Shown in pieces: positions 1-6,537 of a stretch of DNA of 10,143 nt. The DNA comes from Clostridia bacterium (GTDB taxonomy: Bacteria > Bacillota > Clostridia > TANB77 > CAG-508). Both the position numbers and the translations under genes were made by a program. The notes under the pieces were generated by a model. That model had not been told where the DNA came from. It worked only from the letters and a program-made list of their open reading frames with translations, and ran no database searches. Each line of letters begins with the position of its first letter. The first letter of the stretch is position 1. The stretch covers positions 1 to 10,143 of the forward strand of contig CAAEBO010000017.1 of NCBI GenBank assembly GCA_900754085.1, written 5' to 3'.

Positions 1-36
1 AATAATAAGAAATAAAAAAAGTAAAAATTTTTTCAT
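1..36 (-). CDS. 5' end of a divergent gene, signal-peptide-like N-terminus (partial)
   Basis: Read on the minus strand, an ATG at position 36 opens 12 codons that run off the window edge: MKKFLLFLFLII. Two lysines followed by an unbroken hydrophobic run is the classic start of a Sec signal peptide or lipoprotein signal. An AGGAGA ribosome binding site lies at 46-41, four bases before the ATG. A perfect sigma-A promoter sits further upstream (68-96). The three signals line up, so a real secreted or membrane protein gene very probably starts here, divergent from the fructose operon. Its function cannot be told from 12 residues. The hydrophobic start argues against it being the DeoR-type FruR regulator often found beside fruK. 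Confidence 0.72.
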   Translation of the reverse strand, partial: MKKFLLFLFLII

Positions 37-67
37 AAAATCTCCTAAAATTGAATTAAGTAAAAAA

Positions 68-96
68 ATTATAATAAAAATTGTAAGCTTTGTCAA
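68..96 (-). promoter_or_regulatory. Consensus sigma-A promoter of the divergent gene
   Basis: On the minus strand the sequence reads TTGACA (96-91), exactly 17 bases, then TATAAT (73-68). Both hexamers and the spacing are perfect consensus. Transcription would start near position 61, giving a leader of about 25 bases before the ATG at 36, which contains the AGGAGA ribosome binding site. This is much stronger than the opposing fructose promoter. Confidence 0.85.
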
Positions 97-114
97 TAAT
101 AAAAGAGATACTAA

Positions 115-143
115 TTGTAAAAGATAAATGCTTATGATAAAAT
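115..143 (+). promoter_or_regulatory. Probable promoter of the fruK-fruA-ptsH-ptsI operon
   Basis: TTGTAA (115-120), a 17-base spacer, and TAAAAT (138-143) preceded by TG at 135-136 form an extended -10 type sigma-A promoter. The start would be near 150, leaving a leader of about 30 bases that holds the AGGAGGGG ribosome binding site (167-174). The weaker -35 fits a promoter that may be regulated. No convincing CcpA cre site or FruR operator could be recognised nearby. Confidence 0.6.
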
Positions 144-179
144 TGAAATGAAAATTTACAAAAGATAGGAGGGGAGAAG

Positions 180-1083
180 ATGATTTATACAGTAACATTT
201 AACCCAGCATTAGATTACATTTTAGAACTAGATAAACTGGAAATTGGAAAAATACAAAAGTCAAAAAATGAATTAATACTGCCAGGTGGAAAAGGGATAA
301 ATGTTTCTACAGTATTAACTAATTTAGATACAGATAATGTAGCTTTAGGGTATAAAGTAGGGTTTGTAGGAGCAGAAATAGAAAGACGTTTAAAAGAAAT
401 GAAAATAAAAACAGATTTTATAGAATTAGAAGAAGGAAATTCAAGAATAAATGTAAAAATTGCAGGAGAAGAAGAAACAGCGATAAATACTAATGGACCA
501 ATAATAACTGAAGAAAAAGTTATAGAATTATTGGAAAAGTTAAGAAAACTAAAAGAAAATGATATTTTAGTGTTATCTGGTAGTATACCATCGTCAATAA
601 AAGATGATATATACGAAAAGATTTGCCACATAATACAAAAACAAAAAGTAAAAATTGTAGTAGACGCTACTAAAAATTTATTATTGCAATCTTTAAAATA
701 TAAACCATTTTTAATAAAACCCAATAACGAAGAATTAGGAGAAATGTTTAATGTAGAGATACATACAAAAGAAGATGCCTATGTATATGGAAGAAAGTTA
801 AAAGAAATGGGAGCACAAAATGTATTAGTTTCTATGGGAAAAATACGGTGCAGTTTTAATTGATGAAGAAAATAAAGAACATTTTTTAAAGTCACCAGAT
901 GGTAAAAGAAAAAATACTGTTGGTGCAGGAGATTCTATGGTTGCTGGATTTATAGCAGGATATTTGAAATATGGAAATTATGAAGATGCCTTAAAAATGG
1001 GGGTATCTGCAGGAACTGCCAGTGCCTTATCAAAATATTTGGCAACAAAAGAGGAAGTATATAAATTATACGATAATATTTAA
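180..1083 (+). CDS. fruK: 1-phosphofructokinase (FruK), interrupted by a frameshift in an A5 run
   Basis: FruK phosphorylates fructose-1-phosphate with ATP to fructose-1,6-bisphosphate in the cytoplasm, the step after fructose uptake by FruA. The start at 180 has AGGAGGGG at 167-174. The first frame (180-863) carries the PfkB N-terminal signature LPGGKGINVS near residues 34-43. At 839-843 the run GGGAAAAATACGG is one A too long; as read, translation ends at 863 after 227 aa. Removing one A continues smoothly (KYGAVLIDEEN) through the second PfkB signature NTVGAGDSMVAGF, with the presumed catalytic base Asp251, to TAA at 1081-1083. The joined product is 300 aa, normal for the family. The truncated product lacks the GAGD motif and should be inactive. 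Tagatose-6-phosphate kinase (LacC) is a close relative, but fruA next door favours FruK. Sequence error or a real mutation are both possible. Confidence 0.88.
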
Positions 1084-1098
1084 ACTAAGGAGGAAAAT

Positions 1099-3015
1099 AT
1101 GAAAATAACAGATTTATTAAGCGAAAAGTCAATTGAGCTTAATGTAAAAGCAAAAGATAAAAATGACATAATTAATAAAATGACAGAATTAATGCTAAAT
1201 ACAGGAAGAATTAAAGACTTAAATGAATATAAAGAACTTGTATTAAAAAGAGAAGAAGAAGGAAGTACGGGAGTTGGAGAAGGAATTGCAATTCCACATG
1301 GTAAAGGAAAATGTGTAACAGAGCCAGGGCTTGTTGCAATGGTAGTTCCAGAAGGTGTTGAATACAATGCACTAGATGGAAAACCTGTTAACTTATTATT
1401 TATGATTGCAGCTCCAGATACAAATAGTAATATACATTTAGATGTATTAAGTAGATTATCTACAATGTTAATGGATGAAAATTTTAAGAATAAATTAATT
1501 TCTGCAAAAAGCAAGAAAGAATTTTTAGAAATAATTAACGAAACAGAACAAGAAAAATTTAGTGAAGAAACAAAAAAAGAAAATGGTTATGAAATTTTAG
1601 GAATTACAGCTTGTCCTACAGGAATTGCACATACTTATATGGCAGCTGAAGCATTAGAAAATGCAGGAAAAGAAATGGGACATCTTGTAAAAATAGAAAC
1701 ACAAGGTCAATCAGGTGTTAAAAATAAATTAACAAAAGAAGAAATAAGAAATGCAAAAGCAATAATAATTGCTGCAGATATAGATATAGATTTATCTAGA
1801 TTTAAAGGTAAGAAAATTCTTAAAGCAAAAGTTTCAGACGGAATTCATAAACCAAAAGAGTTAATAGAAAAAGCTTTAAATGGTAAAGACATTCCAGTAT
1901 ATGAAGGAAATGGAAAAGATGATTCAGAATATGAAAATTCTGAAAATGCAGGAAATAAAATATATAGGCACTTAATGAATGGTGTAACACATATGTTACC
2001 ATTTGTTGTTGGTGGAGGTATATTAATAGCAATAGCATTTTTACTAGATGATTATTCTTTAAATCCAGCAAACTTTGGAATGAATACACCAGTCGCAGCA
2101 TTCTTTAAAACAATTGGAGGTATAGCGTTTGACTTTATGTTATGTATCTTATCTGGATATATAGCTATGAGTATTGCAGATAGACCAGGTTTAGCAGTTG
2201 GTTTTGTTGGTGGAGCTGTAGCGAAAGCAGGAACGACGTTTGCTTCTTTAACAAATCCAGATGTTGCACTTGTAAGTTCTGGATTTTTAGGAGCTTTAAT
2301 AGCTGGTTTTATTGGTGGATATGTTGTACTTTTATTAAGAAAAGTTTTTTCTTTCTTGCCAAAAAGTTTAGAAAGTGTAAAACCTATATTAATATATCCT
2401 GTAGGGGGAATTTTGCTAATAGGATTAATAATGCTAGCAATTAACCCAGCAGTAGGGGCAATCAACACAGCATTAAATAATTTCTTATCATCAATGCAAG
2501 GAGCAAATAAAATAATATTAGGAGCAATTTTAGGTGGTATGATGTCTGTTGACTTAGGAGGACCTGTTAACAAAGCATCATATACATTTGGAACAGGAAT
2601 GCTTGCAGAAGGACATTACGACATTATGGCAGCAGTTATGGCAGGAGGTATGGTTGCACCACTTGCAATAGCATTACTTGCAACATTCTTCCCTAAAAAA
2701 TTACCAAAGAAAGACAGACAATCAGCTTTATTAAACTATGTTATGGGATTTTCATTTATATCAGAAGGAGCTATACCATTCGCTTCAGCAGATCCAATAC
2801 GTGTAATTTTTTCTTGCGTAGTTGGTTCAGCAGTTTCAGGTGCTATGTCTATGTTCTTTAACTGTACATTAATGGCTCCACATGGAGGTATATTTGTTTT
2901 ACCAGTAGTAGGAAATGCAGCATTATATTTACTTTCTATAGTAGTAGGTTCTTTAGTTGCAATGTTTATTTTAGCAGCATTAAAGAAAAATGTTTGGAAA
3001 AAGGAGACAAAATAA
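1099..3015 (+). CDS. fruA: PTS fructose transporter, EIIABC fusion
   Basis: This 638-aa membrane permease imports fructose and phosphorylates it at carbon 1. The domain order is EIIA (about 1-150) with the phospho-acceptor His67 in GEGIAIPHGKG; EIIB (about 164-262) with the phospho-acceptor Cys172 in GITACPTGIAHTYMAAEAL; and EIIC (about 285-632), a multi-span membrane domain with typical stretches such as THMLPFVVGGG and GGPVNKASYTFG. Length and order match fused EIIABC fructose permeases. The start at 1099 is set by AAGGAGG (1087-1093), 15 bases after the fruK stop, so the two are translationally close partners. The frame is intact. A related specificity such as mannose or 2-O-mannosylglycerate is conceivable, but the EIIB motif and fruK make fructose the best call. 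Confidence 0.95.
   Translation: MKITDLLSEKSIELNVKAKDKNDIINKMTELMLNTGRIKDLNEYKELVLKREEEGSTGVGEGIAIPHGKGKCVTEPGLVAMVVPEGVEYNALDGKPVNLLFMIAAPDTNSNIHLDVLSRLSTMLMDENFKNKLISAKSKKEFLEIINETEQEKFSEETKKENGYEILGITACPTGIAHTYMAAEALENAGKEMGHLVKIETQGQSGVKNKLTKEEIRNAKAIIIAADIDIDLSRFKGKKILKAKVSDGIHKPKELIEKALNGKDIPVYEGNGKDDSEYENSENAGNKIYRHLMNGVTHMLPFVVGGGILIAIAFLLDDYSLNPANFGMNTPVAAFFKTIGGIAFDFMLCILSGYIAMSIADRPGLAVGFVGGAVAKAGTTFASLTNPDVALVSSGFLGALIAGFIGGYVVLLLRKVFSFLPKSLESVKPILIYPVGGILLIGLIMLAINPAVGAINTALNNFLSSMQGANKIILGAILGGMMSVDLGGPVNKASYTFGTGMLAEGHYDIMAAVMAGGMVAPLAIALLATFFPKKLPKKDRQSALLNYVMGFSFISEGAIPFASADPIRVIFSCVVGSAVSGAMSMFFNCTLMAPHGGIFVLPVVGNAALYLLSIVVGSLVAMFILAALKKNVWKKETK
3001..3006 (+). promoter_or_regulatory. 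Ribosome binding site that fixes the HPr start
   Basis: AAGGAG lies inside the last codons of fruA, ten bases before the ATG at 3017. It supports 3017 rather than the in-frame ATG at 2990, which would add nine unfamiliar residues (MFGKRRQNN) and has no such site. Confidence 0.75.
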
Positions 3016-3016
3016 T

Positions 3017-3280
3017 ATGATAAGCAAAGTTTTAAAATTAGAAAATGAGACAGGATTACATGCAAGGCCAGCAACTGATCTTGCAAAAATAGCAATGAAA
3101 TACCCATGTGATATAAAATTAATAGCTAATGATAAAGCTGTAAATGCAAAATCTCCATTAATGATTATGTCTGCAGGGATAAAGCAAAAAACAGATGTAG
3201 AAGTTATATGTGATGGGGAAAACGAAGAAGAAGCAATGAAAGAGATAGAAGAAGCATTTAAAAATAACTTTGGAGAATAA
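3017..3280 (+). CDS. ptsH: Phosphocarrier protein HPr
   Basis: HPr carries phosphate from Enzyme I to the EIIA domain of sugar permeases. With the start at 3017 the protein is 87 aa, the usual length. His15 falls exactly where expected in ETGLHARPAT, and Ser46 in NAKSPLMIM matches the regulatory site phosphorylated by HPr kinase in Bacillota. His15 rules out the Crh paralogue, which lacks that histidine. The gene begins one base after the fruA stop, so translation is probably coupled. It ends in two consecutive TAA codons (3278-3283). Having both His15 and Ser46 suggests it can serve transport and CcpA-type carbon catabolite control; that second role is inferred from the family. Confidence 0.95.
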   Translation: MISKVLKLENETGLHARPATDLAKIAMKYPCDIKLIANDKAVNAKSPLMIMSAGIKQKTDVEVICDGENEEEAMKEIEEAFKNNFGE

Positions 3281-3301
3281 TAAACAAAAGAGGAGATAAA
3301 A

Positions 3302-5002
3302 ATGTTAAAAGGTAAAGGTGTATCTAAGGGGATTGGAATTGGAAATGCAAAAGTATTAAAAAATGAAGAGATAGAGCTTACAGATTTTAAAATAGAAAAC
3401 AAGGAAAATGAGTTAAATTATTTTAAAAAATGTTTAAATGAAGTAATAGAAGATACTAAAAAGGTTGTAGAAAAAATTTCTGGAACAGAAGCAGATATTA
3501 TGAATGCTTATTTAATGATACTACAAGACCCTACGCTAACAAGCGAAACAGAAAGACTAATTTGCGAAGAAGGATATAATGCAGGATATGCGGTAAAAGT
3601 TGGATTTGAAGCTATAGAGGAAGTTTTTAAAAATATGGAAGACGAGTATATGTCTTCACGAGCTTCCGACATAGAAGATATGAAGCAAAAAGTTTTAAAT
3701 AAAGTTGTAAATAAAGCAGATATTAATCTAAGCAATTTGCCAGAAAATACAATTTTAGTTGGAAAAGATTTATCTACATCAGATACAGCTAAGCTTAATT
3801 TAAATTCTATAGCAGGTATTATAATAGAAAATGGTAGCGAAAATTCTCATGTTTCTATTATGGCAAGAACGCACGAAATTCCTGCAATAGTGGGAACCAA
3901 AAATGCCTTAGAAAGTATAAATAATGGAGAAAATATTGCAATAAATGGAGGAACAGGTGAGATATTTATAAATCCTAATGCTGAAGAAATAGATAAGCTA
4001 AATAAAATGAAAGAAGAAATGCAAGACGAAAAAGGTAGTTTATCTAAGTTTAAAAATAAAAAAAGCATTACGAAAGATGGATACAAAACAGAAATAGTAG
4101 CAAATATAGGGACTCCTAAAGATATGGAAGCAGTATTGGAAAATGGTGCAGAAGGAATTGGTTTATTTAGAAGTGAATTTTTATATATGGATTCTGAAAC
4201 AATGCCAACAGAAGATGAACAATTTGAGGCGTATAAGGAAGTTTTAGAAAAGGCTGAGGGTAAAAGAGTAATTGTTCGTACATTAGATATTGGTGGAGAT
4301 AAGGATTTAAAATATTTAAATTTGGATAAAGAAGATAACCCATTTTTAGGCTATAGAGCAATACGAATTTGCTTACGAGAACCAGAAATATTTAAAATTC
4401 AACTAAGAGCTTTATATAGGGCAAGTGTGTATGGAAAACTTGCAATTATGCTTCCTATGATTTCTTCTGTAGATGAAATTAGATCTGCAAAAGAAATTAT
4501 AAATGAGGTAAAAAAAGAGTTAAAAGAAGAAAATTTAAAATTTGACAAAAATGTAAAAATAGGAATAATGATAGAAGTTCCATCAGCTGCAATAATGGCA
4601 GAAGAATTAGCAAAAGAATGTGATTTCTTTAGTATAGGTACAAATGACTTAATACAATATACAGTTGCTGTTGAAAGAGGAAATGAGAAAATATCAGATT
4701 TATATACAAAATTTCATCCTGCAGTTATACGTTTAATAAAAATGGCAATTGATGGAGCACACAAAGCAAAAATATTCTGTGGAATGTGTGGAGAAGCTGC
4801 AAGTGATGAAAGATTTATACCTATTTTAGTTGGACTTGGATTGGATGAATTTTCTATGAATCCTACAAAAATATTAAACTCTAGAAAATTAGTTAGAAGT
4901 TTAAACCATAAAGAATGTAGAAAATTAGCTCATGAAGTATTAAAAATGTCTTCTGCAACTGAAGTTAGAACAAGATTGGAAGAATACAAAAGCTTAATAT
5001 AA
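3302..5002 (+). CDS. ptsI: PTS Enzyme I (phosphoenolpyruvate-protein phosphotransferase)
   Basis: Enzyme I takes phosphate from phosphoenolpyruvate and passes it to HPr, starting the PTS relay in the cytoplasm. The 566-aa product has the expected order: N-terminal HPr-binding domain (about 5-125), swivelling phosphohistidine domain with His183 in GSENSHVSIMAR, and the PEP-binding barrel (about 245-540) with GLFRSEFLYMD, VRTLDIGGDKD, FFSIGTNDLIQYTVAVERG and the catalytic Cys496 in CGMCGEAASDE. Length is normal (family about 570). The phosphohistidine loop reads GSENSH where E. coli and B. subtilis have GGRTSH; similar variants are, as I recall, seen in clostridial proteins, so this is probably harmless. 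AGAGGAG (3289-3295) precedes the start, 21 bases after ptsH. It is the last operon gene. Confidence 0.96.
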   Translation: MLKGKGVSKGIGIGNAKVLKNEEIELTDFKIENKENELNYFKKCLNEVIEDTKKVVEKISGTEADIMNAYLMILQDPTLTSETERLICEEGYNAGYAVKVGFEAIEEVFKNMEDEYMSSRASDIEDMKQKVLNKVVNKADINLSNLPENTILVGKDLSTSDTAKLNLNSIAGIIIENGSENSHVSIMARTHEIPAIVGTKNALESINNGENIAINGGTGEIFINPNAEEIDKLNKMKEEMQDEKGSLSKFKNKKSITKDGYKTEIVANIGTPKDMEAVLENGAEGIGLFRSEFLYMDSETMPTEDEQFEAYKEVLEKAEGKRVIVRTLDIGGDKDLKYLNLDKEDNPFLGYRAIRICLREPEIFKIQLRALYRASVYGKLAIMLPMISSVDEIRSAKEIINEVKKELKEENLKFDKNVKIGIMIEVPSAAIMAEELAKECDFFSIGTNDLIQYTVAVERGNEKISDLYTKFHPAVIRLIKMAIDGAHKAKIFCGMCGEAASDERFIPILVGLGLDEFSMNPTKILNSRKLVRSLNHKECRKLAHEVLKMSSATEVRTRLEEYKSLI

Positions 5003-5061
5003 ATTAAAATGGGAAATTCTAAAGCTAAGCTTTTTAAGTAGAAAAAATAAAATGTATAAAA

Positions 5062-5098
5062 AGTGGAAAACTAATTGAAATAATATTGGTTTTCCACT
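5062..5098 (+). terminator. Hairpin terminator after ptsI
   Basis: AGTGGAAAACTAAT (5062-5075) pairs with ATTGGTTTTCCACT (5085-5098) in a 14-bp stem with one G-U pair and a 9-base loop, 59 bases after the ptsI stop. On the plus strand the downstream T-tract is short and broken (CTCTTTAG). On the minus strand the stem is followed by a better T-rich stretch. It may end transcription in both directions, although no minus-strand gene is visible nearby. Confidence 0.6.
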
Positions 5099-5104
5099 CT
5101 TTAG

Positions 5105-5133
5105 TTGCTAAGAATAAAATAAAGAAATGTAAT
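5105..5133 (+). promoter_or_regulatory. Candidate promoter for the surface-protein gene
   Basis: TTGCTA (5105-5110), a 17-base spacer, and TGTAAT (5128-5133) resemble a sigma-A promoter directly after the terminator. Initiation near 5140 would give a leader of about 140 bases containing both hairpins described next. In such A+T-rich sequence similar pairs arise by chance, so this is only a candidate. Confidence 0.35.
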
Positions 5134-5163
5134 TAAAAAATAATATGAAATGATTGAAAATAG

Positions 5164-5285
5164 TATCCGTAAATAGATAGAGTATTGCTACAGATATTGG
5201 GAGCAGTGCTCTATTTAATTATATTAATGTAATAAGTAAAATTAATATAATTAGTTATTATAGGAGAAGTAGGTGAATACGGATG
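5164..5285 (+). promoter_or_regulatory. Structured leader upstream of the surface-protein gene
   Basis: Three pairings are visible. Hairpin A: 5174-5189 with 5202-5217, 16 bp including three G-U pairs, 12-base loop. Hairpin B: 5216-5228 with 5241-5253, a perfect 13-bp A/T stem with a 12-base loop; it shares two bases with A. Closing pairing: ATCCGTA (5165-5171) is an exact complement of TACGGAT (5278-5284), which includes the first two bases of the start codon; a G-U pair extends it by one. Together these could fold into one element that hides the start codon. I do not recognise a known riboswitch class, and no c-di-GMP aptamer motif is evident. Hairpin A followed by TTTAATTA could instead act as an attenuator. 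Confidence 0.4.
5271..5276 (+). promoter_or_regulatory. Ribosome binding site of the surface-protein gene
   Basis: AGGTGA matches the 3' side of the Shine-Dalgarno consensus and lies six bases before the ATG at 5283. A more usual AGGAG at 5262-5266 is 16 bases away, too far for this ATG. In-frame codons upstream give a stop at 5274-5276, so 5283 is the only sensible start. Confidence 0.6.
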
Positions 5286-5984
5286 AAAAGACATAGCAAG
5301 AAAAATAAAACAAAGAACGCTGAAAGCATTGGCGATGTACACACCGTTAGTTTAAATAAAAAAATATTAATAGGTGTAGGAGCACTAGTAGGAATAATGG
5401 TCTTACTAGGAGTTTTTGCGCTTATTTTTAGTATAAATAAAACTAAGCATAAAGGCATAGAGGGAGGTAAAGAAGAGCTTAATGCAGGAGCAATAATAAA
5501 TGGAGATAAAGGATATATTTCTTCTGCACAGATAATCCAAGCAAAGACGGGGACAGGCCCATGGGATGCGAATGATGAGCCAGGAAATGATAGTTCCGAA
5601 GATAACAACATAGTTCGATCATTTGACCAAATAACTTGGACAATAGATTTAACAATATCAGCTGATAAAGTAATTGTTAGTGCAAAAGGTAAATATAATA
5701 TTCAGTTGAATAGAAACGATGAATTGGCTAATAGAACTACAGTAGATTATGGTGAGGGAGCAACAAATGGTAGAATGTATGGATATAGTTTTGCTGTACA
5801 ACTATATAATGAATATGACTCTAAAGGATTAAAAGGGATAGAATATCCAAAAGGAGAAATAAGTTTTGACATAAATTTAAAATTAGAAAGAACTAAATTC
5901 GAAAGCCAAGAGCTAGAAGATATAACAAATGAATGTACGCCAAATTTATGGCAATACGCCAAATTTATGGCAATATGGACTTAA
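5283..5984 (+). CDS. Surface protein, segment 1: basic N-terminus, membrane anchor and start of extracellular region
   Basis: This 233-aa frame begins with a strongly basic stretch (MKRHSKKNKTKN) and a long hydrophobic segment at residues 28-51 (ILIGVGALVGIMVLLGVFAL and on). That gives a signal anchor or long signal peptide; no clear signal peptidase site follows. The rest is polar and beta-rich, with SFDQITWTIDLTISADKVIV resembling the first strands of DUF11/isopeptide-type sandwiches. I do not assign a family to most of it. The last eight residues (AKFMAIWT) come from the second copy of the 19-base duplication; without it the reading continues as LWQYGLNNWDSNYG into the next segment. Confidence 0.7.
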   Translation: MKRHSKKNKTKNAESIGDVHTVSLNKKILIGVGALVGIMVLLGVFALIFSINKTKHKGIEGGKEELNAGAIINGDKGYISSAQIIQAKTGTGPWDANDEPGNDSSEDNNIVRSFDQITWTIDLTISADKVIVSAKGKYNIQLNRNDELANRTTVDYGEGATNGRMYGYSFAVQLYNEYDSKGLKGIEYPKGEISFDINLKLERTKFESQELEDITNECTPNLWQYAKFMAIWT

Positions 5985-6537
5985 TAATTGGGATTCTAAC
6001 TATGGAAATATTCCAAATAGAAAATATCTAGAGGGATCTTCTTACCATAAATATGATAATGATATGTCACTAGGAAAATTTAAAGATTATGATTATACAA
6101 CATATAATTCTGGAGATATAAGTATAATACAAGAAGGAGAAAATTTAAAAGTAAAAATAAAAGATTATAAATTTAACGGTATATTCCCATATTATAACAG
6201 TCAATGGCCGGGTGCTGTAACGGAAAGAGATAGAAGCAAAATATATGCAGAAAATATAGGGACATTTAGTGTTGGATATATGCAATTATTTGTACCAGAT
6301 AAAGAGGCAAGCACAGTAGAAAATAGAAACTATTATTTAACAGTTTCGGATAATAATATGAGTATAACCTCTAGTACAAATGAAAAGATTACTAACCAAA
6401 TGAAAACTTCTGATGATAGTAAAAAAGTACAACATGTATTATATAAAAAGGGAACATATTCTCAATATATATATATAATAAAAATGGAGAACTTTCTTCA
6501 AGTACACTTGGAGCAGGTGACGCTAGAGCAACTTTAG
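5929..6537 (+). CDS. Surface protein, segment 2: continuation in another frame
   Basis: The 202-aa frame continues segment 1 after the duplication; the ATG at 5929 is incidental and has no ribosome binding site. The protein is rich in Tyr, Asn, Asp and Ser (for example YHKYDNDMSLGKFKDYDY and GTFSVGYMQLFVP), typical of secreted beta-rich surface domains, with no family I can name. The final residues (IIKMENFLQVHLEQVTLEQL) are out of frame: shortening the TA tract at 6466-6477 by one unit changes them to YNKNGELSSSTLGAGDARAT, which joins segment 3. Confidence 0.6.
   Translation: MNVRQIYGNTPNLWQYGLNNWDSNYGNIPNRKYLEGSSYHKYDNDMSLGKFKDYDYTTYNSGDISIIQEGENLKVKIKDYKFNGIFPYYNSQWPGAVTERDRSKIYAENIGTFSVGYMQLFVPDKEASTVENRNYYLTVSDNNMSITSSTNEKITNQMKTSDDSKKVQHVLYKKGTYSQYIYIIKMENFLQVHLEQVTLEQL
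5936..5973 (+). repeat. Exact 19-base tandem duplication that breaks the frame
   Basis: TACGCCAAATTTATGGCAA occurs twice head to tail (5936-5954 and 5955-5973), followed by another TA. Because 19 is not a multiple of three, the second copy shifts the frame and gives a stop at 5982-5984. With one copy the reading is ECTPNLWQYGLNNWDSNYG, joining segments 1 and 2 with no other change. Each unit contains GCCA/TGGC, able to form a small hairpin. Confidence 0.95.
6466..6477 (+). repeat. (TA)6 dinucleotide tract at a frame change
   Basis: Six TA units lie in CTCAATATATATATATAATA. As read, the frame leads to a stop at 6535-6537. With five units the frame continues as SQYIYNKNGELSSSTLG into segment 3. 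Confidence 0.85.

Noticed and set aside
119..167. AAAAGATA repeated at 119-126 and 160-167 as a possible operator
   Set aside because: Eight-base matches are expected by chance in such A+T-rich sequence, and the second copy overlaps the ribosome binding site.
835..850. Programmed ribosomal frameshift in fruK
   Set aside because: The frame change needs a +1 (or -2) shift, not the common -1 slip on A-rich sequence, and FruK is not known to use recoding; an indel is simpler.
2990..3016. Longer HPr start at the ATG at 2990
   Set aside because: It overlaps the end of fruA, adds nine atypical residues, and misplaces His15 and Ser46; the AAGGAG at 3001-3006 fits the ATG at 3017.
3827..3862. Unusual Enzyme I phosphohistidine loop GSENSH in place of GGRTSH
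   Set aside because: The histidine, flanking IMAR motif and all other catalytic residues are present; similar loops are, as I recall, found in clostridial relatives, so it is unlikely to be a defect.
5021..5033. Small hairpin AAAGC-TAA-GCTTT just after ptsI as a terminator
   Set aside because: The stem is only five base pairs and the following tract is short; the hairpin at 5062-5098 is much stronger.
5223..5251. TATAAT at 5246-5251 as a promoter close to the surface gene
   Set aside because: There is no acceptable -35 at 16-18 bases upstream, and the hexamer lies in the arm of the perfect A/T inverted repeat.
5273..5296. Tiny leader reading frame starting at GTG 5273 (seven codons, TAG) with AGGAG at 5262
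   Set aside because: It is too short to judge and overlaps the real start; its spacing is acceptable but there is no other evidence of translation.
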